The notes below the pieces were generated by a model, which saw only the letters and a program-made list of their open reading frames with translations, was not told where the DNA came from and ran no database searches. A stretch of 64,000 nt of DNA from Sphingobium limneticum. GTDB lineage: Bacteria > Pseudomonadota > Alphaproteobacteria > Sphingomonadales > Sphingomonadaceae. A program made the position numbers and the translations under genes. The stretch lies in assembly GCF_008710155.1 (NCBI RefSeq), contig NZ_VYPZ01000002.1:124001-188000 (forward strand). Reading direction: 5' to 3'. This document shows positions 17,040 to 25,074 of this stretch, in pieces (the stretch's first letter is position 1; every line of letters begins with the position of its first letter).

Positions 17040-18599
17040 GTGCCGCTGTCGGTGCGCTGGTCGGGGCGACTGAGCCTCACGCCGCGCATTCTGGCAGTCA
17101 ACGTCTTCGCCCTCGCCTTGCTGGCGGGCGGCTTCTTCTATCTCGACAGCTATCGCACCCGCATCGTCGACGATCGGCTGGAACAGTCGGCGCGTGAATT
17201 GAAACTGCTCGCCATCGGCCTGGAAAATGCCCCGGCCGACCGGCACAATGCGCTGATCGCGGCCTATTCGCGCCAGACCGGCGACCGGGTGCGCCGCTAT
17301 GCGCCGGGCGGCGGCCTGATCGCCGACAGCTTCACCATGGATGCGCCGCGCTATCGCCTTCGTTCCCCGTCCGAAGAGGAATGGCAGCGCCATGTCGCGC
17401 GCTTCCTCGACAAGGCGGTGGACAAGATCGTGTCCGCCGACCGCCCCCCCGACTTCGAGGAGCCGACGGTCGATCGCGCCGATGCCTGGCCCGAACTGCT
17501 GCTGGCGCGCAAATCCGGCCGGCCGCAGGCGCTCAACCGCTACGCCCCCGACCGCACCTTCATGATCTCGGCCGCCGCGCCGGTGCGCGACGGCTCCAGC
17601 CTGCTCGCGACTGAAAATGCCCGCGACATCACCCGCATCGTCCGGGCCGAACGGCTGCGGCTGGGCATGGTGCTGGCCGTCGCGGTGCTGGCCTCGGTCC
17701 TGCTCTCGCTCTTCCTCGCCCGCACCATCGTCCGCCCGTTGCAGGGCCTTGCCCGCGCCGCCGTCCGCGTGCGTCTGGGTCGCGCGCGGGAAGTGACGGT
17801 GCCTCGCCTGCCCGAACGGCGCGACGAAATTGGCATGCTCGCCCGCGCCCTGTCCGACATGAGCCTGGCGCTACGCCAGCGGATCGACGCGACCGACGCC
17901 TTCGCCGCCGACGTATCCCATGAACTCAAGAACCCGATCGCCTCGCTCCGCTCCGCTCTCGACGCGCTCGACCGGGTGGATCGCCCGGATCAGCGTGAAC
18001 AGTTGATGGCCATCGCGCAGGACGATGTCCGCCGCCTCGACCGCCTCGTCACCGACATCGCCGAAGCCTCGCGCGTCGATGCCGAACTCTCCCGCACCCG
18101 GTTCGAGCCGATCGATCTTGGCCTGCTCATCGAAAAGATGGTGATCGCGCGGGAGGCGCGCGGCGTGCCGCGCAGCGTCCGCCTCGCCTTCGCCCGCCCG
18201 CGCAAGGATGTCGCGGTGGTGCTGGGAGAGGAAGGCCGGCTGATCCGCGTCCTCGACAATCTCATCGACAACGCCATCTCCTTCTCGCCCGAAGGCGGAC
18301 TGGTCCGGATCATCGCCACCGTCGCCGACGATCAGGTGCTGGTCAGTGTCGAAGATGAAGGCCCCGGCGTCCCGCCATCGGAGCGCGAACATATCTTCCG
18401 CCGCTTCCACAGCGTCCGGCCGGAAGGGGAAACGTTCGGCAAACATTCGGGCCTGGGCCTTGCCATCGCCCGTTCGATCGTGGAGGGGCATCAGGGCAAG
18501 ATCGCGATCGGCGACCGCGAAGATGCGCAGAACGGCGCCCGCTTCGTCGTCCGCCTGCCCATGGCGGTGGCGCGCGATCCCGGCATCGTGTCGGAATAG
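17040..18599 (+). CDS. chvG: Sensor histidine kinase ChvG
   Basis: Membrane kinase for ChvI. Transmembrane helices lie near residues 15-35 and 208-228 with a periplasmic sensor domain between. HAMP follows (RTIVRPLQGLARA...), then an HisKA domain with VSHELKNP (phosphorylated H294). The HATPase has the N box NLIDNAISFSPEGG, DEGPGVP, and KHSGLGLAI. The GTG at 17040 is chosen: it starts 5 nt after the chvI stop and follows AAGAA. The only ATG at the junction is in another frame. About 519 residues, normal for the family. Confidence 0.93.
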   Translation: MPLSVRWSGRLSLTPRILAVNVFALALLAGGFFYLDSYRTRIVDDRLEQSARELKLLAIGLENAPADRHNALIAAYSRQTGDRVRRYAPGGGLIADSFTMDAPRYRLRSPSEEEWQRHVARFLDKAVDKIVSADRPPDFEEPTVDRADAWPELLLARKSGRPQALNRYAPDRTFMISAAAPVRDGSSLLATENARDITRIVRAERLRLGMVLAVAVLASVLLSLFLARTIVRPLQGLARAAVRVRLGRAREVTVPRLPERRDEIGMLARALSDMSLALRQRIDATDAFAADVSHELKNPIASLRSALDALDRVDRPDQREQLMAIAQDDVRRLDRLVTDIAEASRVDAELSRTRFEPIDLGLLIEKMVIAREARGVPRSVRLAFARPRKDVAVVLGEEGRLIRVLDNLIDNAISFSPEGGLVRIIATVADDQVLVSVEDEGPGVPPSEREHIFRRFHSVRPEGETFGKHSGLGLAIARSIVEGHQGKIAIGDREDAQNGARFVVRLPMAVARDPGIVSE

Positions 18600-18668
18600 G
18601 ACGAAGGGTCGCCCGCCAAAGGCATAGCTATCCCCTGCAACTCAGGTTAGAAGGATCGCCAAGGGGTT

Positions 18669-19109
18669 ATGGCACGCGCACTTTCATCAGAGACGCTGCA
18701 TGCAACGAGCGTGGCCATTGATGGCCGCGTCGTCATGCTGCGCGGGCCAAGCGGCAGCGGCAAGTCCGACCTTGCCCTGCGCCTGATCGACCGTGGCGCC
18801 GCCCTGGTCAGTGACGATTACACTCTGGTCAAGCGTATCGACGGCCGGCTGGTCGCCACCGCGCCGGACACGATCCGGGGCAAGATGGAGGTGCGCGGCA
18901 TCGGTATCGTCGCCATGGCCGCCTTGTCCGACGCGCCGGTCGCCCTGATCGCCGACCTGTTCGATACGGTCGATCGCATGCCACTGGAGCCGGTCCATCG
19001 CACCGTCGCCGGCATCGCCGTGCCCGTAGTGAAAATTTCCCCGTTCGAAGCCTCCGCCCCGATCAAGGTCGAACTGGCACTACGCACTTTGGGACTGGAC
19101 GCAGCATGA
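18669..19109 (+). CDS. hprK: HPr kinase/phosphorylase, short alphaproteobacterial form
   Basis: The 146-residue product contains only the C-terminal catalytic domain; the N-terminal domain of Gram-positive HprK is absent, as is usual in alphaproteobacteria. Visible motifs are the P-loop RGPSGSGKSDLALRL (26-33), LVSDDYT, and the family signature MEVRGIGIV. It phosphorylates and dephosphorylates a serine of HPr, here S48 of the HPr encoded at 20462. Its TGA overlaps the ATG of rapZ (ATGA), indicating translational coupling. AAGGGG precedes the ATG. Confidence 0.94.
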   Translation: MARALSSETLHATSVAIDGRVVMLRGPSGSGKSDLALRLIDRGAALVSDDYTLVKRIDGRLVATAPDTIRGKMEVRGIGIVAMAALSDAPVALIADLFDTVDRMPLEPVHRTVAGIAVPVVKISPFEASAPIKVELALRTLGLDAA

Positions 19110-20032
19110 CCCAGCCCAAGACGATCCTCCTCCTGTCGGGCCTTTCTGGCGCCGGCAAGACCACGGCACTCAAGACGCTGGAGGATATGGGCTGGGAAGT
19201 GGTCGACAACCTCCCCCTCGTCCTGCTCGACCGGCTGCTCGACACCCCCCTGCCCGCCGGTCATGCCGGCGCGGACGAACGGCCGCTGGCGCTGGGCATC
19301 GATGCGCGCACCCGCGATTTCGACGCCAATGCCATCGTCCAGCGGATCAAAGCGATGCGCGAACGCCATGGCCACGACATCGAAACCCTGTTCCTCGACT
19401 GCTCCGGCACCGAACTGGAGCGCCGCTTTGCCGAGACGCGCCGCCGCCACCCCCTCGCGCTCGACCGCCCGGCCGCCGACGGCATCGCCCGCGAACGCGA
19501 ACTGACCGAACCGCTGCGCCGCTGGGCGACGCAGGTGATCGACACCACCGGCTTCACCAGCAACTCGCTGCAACAGGAAATCCGCAACCGCTTCTCGCGC
19601 GAGCGGCTGTCGGACCCGGTGCTGACCATATTGTCCTTCGGCTTTTCGCGCGGCGTGCCACGCAATGCCGACCTGATGTTCGACATGCGCTTTCTGCGCA
19701 ATCCGCACTGGGACGCGGACCTGCGGCCGAAAACCGGTCTGGACGCGCAAGTCGCCGCCTATATCGCTGCGGACCCTGCCTATGACGAAGCGGTGGGCAA
19801 GATCGAGGATCTGCTGACCACCCTGCTGCCGCGCTATTCGGAGGGCGGAAAAGCCTATATCACCGTCGCGTTCGGCTGTACGGGGGGCAAGCACCGCTCC
19901 GTCCATGTGGCGGAACGTGTCGCGAAATACTTGCAAGAGGCCGGCTTTTCGCCCACCATCTTGCACCGCAATATTGAATCGACGCCCCAGGATGGTCTGG
20001 AGAAGCGTCGTCCGGGAGGCCCGAAAGCATAA
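19106..20032 (+). CDS. rapZ: RapZ/YvcJ family nucleotide-binding protein
   Basis: The 308-residue product has the Walker A motif GLSGAGKT (12-19) directly at the N-terminus. Further motifs are the family segment GWEVVDNLP, LSFGFSRGVPRNADLMFDMRFLRNP, and the C-terminal GCTGGKHRSVHVAE. In Escherichia coli RapZ is an RNase E adaptor that controls glmS through small RNAs and senses glucosamine-6-phosphate; in alphaproteobacteria the role is less clear. Its place between hprK and PTS genes is conserved. It overlaps hprK by 4 nt. Confidence 0.94.
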   Translation: MTQPKTILLLSGLSGAGKTTALKTLEDMGWEVVDNLPLVLLDRLLDTPLPAGHAGADERPLALGIDARTRDFDANAIVQRIKAMRERHGHDIETLFLDCSGTELERRFAETRRRHPLALDRPAADGIARERELTEPLRRWATQVIDTTGFTSNSLQQEIRNRFSRERLSDPVLTILSFGFSRGVPRNADLMFDMRFLRNPHWDADLRPKTGLDAQVAAYIAADPAYDEAVGKIEDLLTTLLPRYSEGGKAYITVAFGCTGGKHRSVHVAERVAKYLQEAGFSPTILHRNIESTPQDGLEKRRPGGPKA

Positions 20033-20060
20033 TCATGACAAAGGTGGGCCGCGAAAGCAC

Positions 20061-20465
20061 ATGATCGGACTCGTACTCGTCACCCATGGGTCGCTGGCGA
20101 CCGAATTCGTCGTGGCCATGGAACATGTGGTCGGGCCTCAACAGCAGATCGAAACGATCTGCATCGGGCCGGAAGACGACATGGAATTGCGCCGCGCGGA
20201 CATCGCGACGGCCGTCGCTCGCGTGAACAGCGGATCGGGGGTGATCCTGCTGACCGACCTGTTCGGCGGCACGCCCTCCAACCTGGCCATCTCCCTACTC
20301 AAGGCGGGCGAGATTGAGGTGATCGCCGGCATCAACCTGCCCATGCTCATCCGCCTGGAAAGCGCACGCAAGGTCATGGACGTGCGCGCCGCGGTTGCCG
20401 CCGCGCGCGAAGCGGGGCAGAAATATATCAGCGTAGCGTCGGAACTGTTGGGCAGCACCACATGA
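20061..20465 (+). CDS. PTS EIIA component, mannose family (ManX-like)
   Basis: The 134-residue product begins MIGLVLVTHGS with the phosphorylatable H9. The segment LLTDLFGGTPSNLA and INLPMLIRL are the mannose-IIA signature. No sugar-transport EIIB/C/D is encoded nearby, so it is probably a regulatory acceptor of phosphate from HPr rather than part of a transporter. It follows rapZ by 28 nt and its TGA overlaps the HPr start (ATGA). Confidence 0.93.
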   Translation: MIGLVLVTHGSLATEFVVAMEHVVGPQQQIETICIGPEDDMELRRADIATAVARVNSGSGVILLTDLFGGTPSNLAISLLKAGEIEVIAGINLPMLIRLESARKVMDVRAAVAAAREAGQKYISVASELLGSTT

Positions 20466-20734
20466 ATGAAATCAGCCAGGAAGTCCGTATCAGCAACAAG
20501 CGCGGCCTCCACGCCCGCGCCAGCGCCAAATTCGTGACCCTGGCCAGCGGCCTGCCGGCAGACATCGTCGTCAGCAAGGACGGCAACCATGTCACCGGCA
20601 CGTCGATCATGGGCCTGATGATGCTGGGCGCCGCCATGGGCGACAGCATCATCATCAAGGCCACCGGCCCCGAAGCCGTCGATTCCCTGGGCAAGCTGGT
20701 CGGCCTGGTCGAAGATAAATTCGGCGAAGAGTGA
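20462..20734 (+). CDS. ptsH: HPr phosphocarrier protein
   Basis: The 90-residue product has the PEP-dependent site GLHARAS (H17) and the regulatory serine region GTSIMGLMML (S48), matching the HprK target. It accepts phosphate from Enzyme I and passes it to EIIA. Enzyme I (ptsP/ptsI), often the next gene in related genomes, is not here: the operon ends and a palindromic repeat follows. It is coupled to the EIIA gene by a 4-nt overlap. Confidence 0.95.
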   Translation: MNEISQEVRISNKRGLHARASAKFVTLASGLPADIVVSKDGNHVTGTSIMGLMMLGAAMGDSIIIKATGPEAVDSLGKLVGLVEDKFGEE

Positions 20735-20742
20735 GATAAATA

Positions 20743-20814
20743 CCCCTCTCCCCTCGGGGGAGAGGGCTGCGCAGACTTGGCAGCTTGCTGCCTAGTCGCA
20801 GCTGGGTGAGGGGG
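20743..20814. repeat. Single palindromic repeat unit (CCCTCTCCCC / GGGTGAGGGG)
   Basis: Hairpin 1 is CCCTCTCCCC/GGGGAGAGGG. Hairpin 2 is CTGCG...GGCAGC-TT-GCTGCC...CGCAG. The unit ends GCTGGGTGAGGGGG. It is nearly identical to the inverse copy at 49020-49091. It sits between the convergent HPr and AI-2E genes and could serve as their terminator. Confidence 0.8.
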
Positions 20815-20843
20815 ATGCCACCTCACGAAAATGGACCCGCCTT

Positions 20844-21938
20844 CTACCCCTCAACCACTGCATCCGCGCCGCGCATCCGCGTGAAGATATTCCATGTCGC
20901 GATGAACAGCGCCGCAATCACCGGCCCGATCACGATCCCGCTGAAGCCGAACAGCTCCAGCCCGCCCAGCGTCGAAATCAGCACCACATAATCGGGAATA
21001 CGCGTGTCGCGCCCCACCAGGATCGGGCGCAGCACATTGTCCACCATGCCGATCACCAGCACGCCGCACACGACCAATATCACCGCCTTCACGATCGCCC
21101 CGGTCGCGAACAGATAGATGGCGACCGGCACCCAGATCAGGCCCGTCCCCACCGCCGGCAACAGCGAGAAGGCCCCCATCAGCACCCCCCACAGCAACGC
21201 CCCCTGTATCCCCAGCGCCCAGAAGACGATGCCGCCGATCAGCCCCTGCACGATGGCGACGACGATGCTGCCCTTGATCGTGGCGCGGATGACGATGACG
21301 AACTGCTCGATCAGCGCCGTCCGCTGACTGGGCCGCAACGGCGCAGCGGTGGCGATCCGCTGCGACAAGGCCTCACCATCGCGCAGCAGGAAATAGGTCA
21401 GGTACAACATCACGCCCAGCGCGACGAGGAAGCTGAACGCGCTCTGCCCGATCTGGAATGCCTGCGCCGCCAGCGTACGGAAACTGCTGGTCACGCCCTT
21501 CGTCACCATTTCCTGCGCGGCGTAGAAATTGGTGAGGCCCAGCCGCCGGACATAGGGCCGCAGCCAGTCCGGCAGCGCCGCGATCGTATCGGAAAATATC
21601 CGCACGAAATTGATCTCGCCCGACTGGATCTTGCCATAGAAATAGGCTGCTTCCTGCAACAAGGCCGCGCCCAGCACGAAGGCCGGGACGATCACCACGC
21701 CCAGGATCAGCAGCAATGTGATCAGCGCCGCGCCATTGGGATGTTTAGGGATGGCCGACAATATCTGCCGGTTGAGCGGCGCGAACACGATTGCGGCAAT
21801 CACGCCCCACAGCACGGCGGCAAAGAACGGCTCGATCACCATCGCAAAGGCGATCGACACGGTCAGCACGACGCCAAGGAAGAAGCCATCCTCGATTTTC
21901 GGCGTGACGTTCAGCGGCGGGGGCGTTTTGGCATCCAT
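20844..21938 (-). CDS. AI-2E family transporter (PerM/YdiK-like permease)
   Basis: The 364-residue membrane protein has a paired N-terminal hydrophobic region (GFFLGVVLTVSIAFAMVIEPFFAAVLWGVIAAIVF) and a central soluble segment. C-terminal helices carry the family motif VPAVGTGLIWVPVAIYLF-like region and DNVLRPILVG. The family exports or takes up small molecules; AI-2 itself is proven only for some members. The ATG at 21938 follows AAGGGACGG; a longer in-frame start at 21974 is less likely. Confidence 0.9.
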   Translation of the reverse strand: MDAKTPPPLNVTPKIEDGFFLGVVLTVSIAFAMVIEPFFAAVLWGVIAAIVFAPLNRQILSAIPKHPNGAALITLLLILGVVIVPAFVLGAALLQEAAYFYGKIQSGEINFVRIFSDTIAALPDWLRPYVRRLGLTNFYAAQEMVTKGVTSSFRTLAAQAFQIGQSAFSFLVALGVMLYLTYFLLRDGEALSQRIATAAPLRPSQRTALIEQFVIVIRATIKGSIVVAIVQGLIGGIVFWALGIQGALLWGVLMGAFSLLPAVGTGLIWVPVAIYLFATGAIVKAVILVVCGVLVIGMVDNVLRPILVGRDTRIPDYVVLISTLGGLELFGFSGIVIGPVIAALFIATWNIFTRMRGADAVVEG

Positions 21939-22020
21939 GTCCGTCCCTTCGCAAAATTCGCGCCCCAAATCCATTGCGGAACGATCATCATAACCTGCCC
22001 CCTGTCCTTTTCACCTTTCC

Positions 22021-22869
22021 ATGGGTAAGGAGGCCGCTTCCTCCGCTCTTTTGGGACCAGTAACGATCGTGGCACGCGAAATCACCGGATTTTCAAACCC
22101 GCTGGTGAAGCGCGTCCGATCCTTGCGGGAAAAGAAGCATCGCAAGGCGGAGGGGCTTTTCCTGGCCGAAGGCTTACGCATCCTCACCGAAGCGCGCGAG
22201 GAAGGCGTACTGCCCGAAATGCTGTTCCACGCCGGATCGACGCATCCGCTGGCGCTGGAACTGATCGACGCGATCGAGGATGCGGGCGGCGACGTCATCG
22301 AAACGACGCCCGACATCCTGTCCAAGATCAGCGGCAAGGATAATGCCCAGGCGGTGGTCGGCGTCTATCGCGACCGGCTGACCCCACTCAACAAACTGGA
22401 TCGCAGCACGGCCGACATCTGGATCGTCGCCCAATCGCTGCGCGATCCCGGCAACTTGGGCACGATATTGCGCACCGGCGACGCCGTGGGCGCGGGCGGC
22501 CTCATCCTGATCGACGATTGCGTCGACCCCTTTTCGGTCGAATCGGTCCGCGCCTCCATGGGCGCGCTCTTCACCCAATCCATCACCCAGGCGCGCTGGG
22601 GCGAATTCATGCACTGGCTGCGCGAAGGCCCCGGCGAACTGATCGGCACCAGCCTGAAAGCCACACAAGATTATCAGGAACCCCGCTACGCCAGCCCCAG
22701 CTTCCTGCTGGTCGGCAACGAAGCGCAGGGCCTGCCCGAATCCTACGAGGCCGAATGCGGCCAGCTGGTAAAGATGCCGATGCTGGGCAGGGCCGACAGT
22801 CTGAACGCAGCCGTGGCGACGGCGGTGATGGCCTATGAATTGCTGAACCAGAAACGGCAGCGCGGATAA
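22021..22869 (+). CDS. TrmH/SpoU family RNA 2'-O-methyltransferase
   Basis: The 282-residue product has an N-terminal substrate-binding region (ITGFSNPLVKRVRSLREKKHRKAEGLFLAEGLRIL). The SPOUT domain follows with DIWIVAQSLRDPGNLGTILRTGDAVGAGGLILID, FLLVGNEAQGLPESY and MLGRADSLNAAVATAVMAYELL, the three SpoU motifs. It methylates rRNA or tRNA ribose; the target nucleotide is not deducible. The start is uncertain: ATG 22021 lacks a ribosome binding site, and a GTG at 22069 just before the conserved region is an alternative. Confidence 0.92.
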   Translation: MGKEAASSALLGPVTIVAREITGFSNPLVKRVRSLREKKHRKAEGLFLAEGLRILTEAREEGVLPEMLFHAGSTHPLALELIDAIEDAGGDVIETTPDILSKISGKDNAQAVVGVYRDRLTPLNKLDRSTADIWIVAQSLRDPGNLGTILRTGDAVGAGGLILIDDCVDPFSVESVRASMGALFTQSITQARWGEFMHWLREGPGELIGTSLKATQDYQEPRYASPSFLLVGNEAQGLPESYEAECGQLVKMPMLGRADSLNAAVATAVMAYELLNQKRQRG

Positions 22870-22875
22870 CATAGC

Positions 22876-22941
22876 GTTCCCCGGCGAAGGCCGGGGTCCA
22901 GTTCCACGCTTCGATCCGGACCCCGGCCTTTGCCGGGGAAC
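22876..22941. repeat. Palindromic repeat (TTCCCCGGC...GCCGGGGTCC type)
   Basis: GTTCCCCGGCGAAGGCCGGG and onward to 22901 is mirrored by GGACCCCGGCC...GCCGGGGAAC at 22918-22941. Each arm also folds on itself through CCCCGGC/GCCGGGG. A second copy is at 24389-24455. Confidence 0.8.
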
Positions 22942-22984
22942 CGATCGGCGGAACAGAATGCGGGAAAGACGGGGGCGAAAAGAC

Positions 22985-24259
22985 GTGACACAGACGAGCG
23001 GCATGGGAGAGATGTGGCGGCACAAGCGGGTGCTCGCGGCCAGCCTGATCGGCACGGCGGTCGAATTTTACGACTTCTACATCTACGCCACCGCCGCCAG
23101 CCTGATCTTCCCTTCGCTCTTCTTCCCCGCCTCTTCCCCCTCCGCGCAGTTGATGGCGTCCTATGGCAGCCTCGCCCTCGCCTTCTTCGCTCGGCCGGTC
23201 GGCGCGGCCGTGTTCGGCCATTATGGCGACCGCATCGGCCGCAAGGCGACTTTGGTCGCCTCGCTGATGCTGATGGGCGGCTGCACGCTGCTCATCGGTT
23301 TCCTGCCCACTTATCAGATGATCGGCTATTGGGCGCCGCTGATCCTGTGCCTGCTGCGCTTCGGCCAAGGCTTCGGCCTGGGCGGCGAATGGGGCGGCGC
23401 GGCGCTGCTGGCGGTGGAGAATGCCCCGCCCGGCTGGCGCGCACGCTTCGGCATGTTCCCGCAGCTTGGCGCCCCGGTCGGCTTCATCGCCGCCAACGGG
23501 CTGTTCCTGCTCTTGGGCGCTTTCCTGTCCGACGAAGACTTCTTCGCCTGGGGCTGGCGCCTGCCCTTCATCGGCAGTTCCGTGCTGGTGATCCTGGGCC
23601 TGTGGGTCCGCCTCAAACTCACCGAAACGCCCGAGTTCGCCGCTGCGCAGAAGGAAACGCCGCCGCCCGCCGTACCGCTGGCCACCCTGCTTTCCTCGCA
23701 TCTGGGCGCCGCGATCGCCGGCACCTTCGCCTGCGCCGCCTGCTTCGCGGTCTATTATATCGCGACCGCCTTTGCACTCGGCTACGGCACCACCGCGCTC
23801 AAGATCGACCGGGAAATCTTCCTCGCCATTCAGCTGGGCGCGATCCTGTTCATGGCGGTCAGCATCGTCCTAGCCGGCTGGTGGTCGGACCGCACCACGC
23901 CGACCACCGCGCTCGCCTGGGGCTGCGTCGGCACGGTGGCGATGGGCCTGGTCTTCGGCCCGCTGATCGGCACCGGCGCGCTGCTGCCGATCTTCGTGGC
24001 GCTCAGCCTTGCGCTGTTCGTCATGGGCTTCATCTACGGGCCGCTGGGCGCCTATCTCCCCGCCCTCTTCCCCATCCAGCTGCGCTATACCGGCGCGTCC
24101 TTCGCCTTTAACCTCGGCGGTATCATCGGCGGCGCGCTGGCCCCGATCGTCGCCACCTGGCTCATCGGCATGCAGGGCGTGGGCCTTGTCGGCCTCTATA
24201 TGTCGGCAGCGGCGCTCATCAGCCTCGCCGGCCTCTGGTTCACCAGCCGCAACGCCTGA
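22985..24259 (+). CDS. MFS transporter, metabolite:H+ symporter (MHS) family
   Basis: A membrane protein of about 424 residues and 12 predicted helices. The signature stretches are AASLIGTAVEFYDFYIYATAA (helix 1), ARPVGAAVFGHYGDRIGRKATL (the D-R-x-G-R-K loop between helices 2 and 3), and GFGLGGEWGGAALLAVENAP (helix 4-5 loop). These match the ShiA/ProP group that takes up organic acids, shikimate or proline. The substrate cannot be told. The GTG at 22985 is chosen; ATG 22958 and ATG 23003 are alternatives. Palindromic repeats flank the gene on both sides. Confidence 0.88.
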   Translation: MTQTSGMGEMWRHKRVLAASLIGTAVEFYDFYIYATAASLIFPSLFFPASSPSAQLMASYGSLALAFFARPVGAAVFGHYGDRIGRKATLVASLMLMGGCTLLIGFLPTYQMIGYWAPLILCLLRFGQGFGLGGEWGGAALLAVENAPPGWRARFGMFPQLGAPVGFIAANGLFLLLGAFLSDEDFFAWGWRLPFIGSSVLVILGLWVRLKLTETPEFAAAQKETPPPAVPLATLLSSHLGAAIAGTFACAACFAVYYIATAFALGYGTTALKIDREIFLAIQLGAILFMAVSIVLAGWWSDRTTPTTALAWGCVGTVAMGLVFGPLIGTGALLPIFVALSLALFVMGFIYGPLGAYLPALFPIQLRYTGASFAFNLGGIIGGALAPIVATWLIGMQGVGLVGLYMSAAALISLAGLWFTSRNA

Positions 24260-24282
24260 ACCCCTTTCTTCTCGGCGTCTCT

Positions 24283-24322
24283 GCGGCTCCGCGTGAACCC
24301 TTTTTGATTCACGCGGAGCCGC
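24283..24322. repeat. Perfect 15-bp inverted repeat, possible terminator
   Basis: GCGGCTCCGCGTGAA (24283-24297) and its exact complement TTCACGCGGAGCCGC (24308-24322) enclose a 10-nt loop with five T. It lies 24 nt after the MFS stop codon. Confidence 0.75.
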
Positions 24323-24388
24323 GGAAAATGAGAGCCTGCCGCGCCTAATAGCTTATACCAAGACGCGATCAGGCTGACGCATAGGAAA

Positions 24389-24455
24389 TGTTCCCCGGCG
24401 CAGGCCGGGGTCCAGTTCAAAGCGTGGACTGGACCCCGGCCTGCGCCGGGGAACA
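24389..24455. repeat. Perfect 28-bp palindromic repeat (TTCCCCGGC family)
   Basis: The arm at 24389-24416 (TGTTCCCCGGCGCAGG... to TCCAGT) is the exact complement of 24428-24455, with an 11-nt loop. It is the same family as 22876-22941. Confidence 0.85.
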
Positions 24456-24487
24456 CGCCTTTTAAATCAGCCGCATGATATCATGCT

Positions 24488-25009
24488 CTAAGCTATGACC
24501 TTGCGCATCAGCAGCATCGGCACGCCGCTATCCTCGAATTCGCGTACGCCCTCGAACCCGAAGCTGCGATAGAGCGGCACCCCGGCCATCGTGCCGGACA
24601 GTTCCAGCGCGCCGAACCCCTCCGCCCTGGCCGCCGCCTCGCACAGCGTCAAGATCAACGTCCCCACACCTTTGCGCACATGATCGGGGTGGGTGTACAT
24701 CGCCCGCACCTTCGCCGCCTCGGTCGCAGGATCGAGCGGCCGGTCGTCGCGCCCTGCGCTATGATTGCCGCCATAGGGCGTCGCCCGCCAGCTCCATCCG
24801 CCACAGCCGGCAATGTCGGCCCCGTCCTCGATCACGAAATAGGTGCCATCGGCAATCAGCCGGCTGTCCAGCCCCATGAAGCCATGGCTGGCCGCCACCT
24901 GCTCGGGCGTCAGCCAGCTCCCCTGCAATTGCTCGATCGCCCGCGTCATCAGGGCGGGCAGGGCAGCTTCGTCGGCGATGGTCGCCAGTCGGTGGGTCAG
25001 TCGTGTCAT
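24488..25009 (-). CDS. GNAT family N-acetyltransferase
   Basis: The 173-residue product has the GNAT core: VRAMYTHPDHVRKGVGTLILTLCEAAARAEGF, which holds the acetyl-CoA pyrophosphate loop (R-K-G-V-G-T), followed by LELSGTMAGVPLYRSFGFEGV. It transfers an acetyl group from acetyl-CoA; the acceptor is unknown. The ATG at 25009 gives a standard length. It lies just downstream of the terminator of the second TonB-dependent receptor. Confidence 0.9.
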   Translation of the reverse strand: MTRLTHRLATIADEAALPALMTRAIEQLQGSWLTPEQVAASHGFMGLDSRLIADGTYFVIEDGADIAGCGGWSWRATPYGGNHSAGRDDRPLDPATEAAKVRAMYTHPDHVRKGVGTLILTLCEAAARAEGFGALELSGTMAGVPLYRSFGFEGVREFEDSGVPMLLMRKVIA

Positions 25010-25027
25010 GGACTGTCTGAAACAGCA

Positions 25028-25057
25028 AAGGCCGGCCCCATGCAAGGGACCGGCCTT
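25028..25057 (-). terminator. Terminator of the second TonB-dependent receptor gene
   Basis: AAGGCCGGCCCC and GGGACCGGCCTT pair with one mismatch around a 6-nt loop, starting 18 nt after the receptor stop codon. On the minus strand it continues TGCTGTTT. Confidence 0.75.
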
Positions 25058-25074
25058 CACGCGTCGATATCAAA

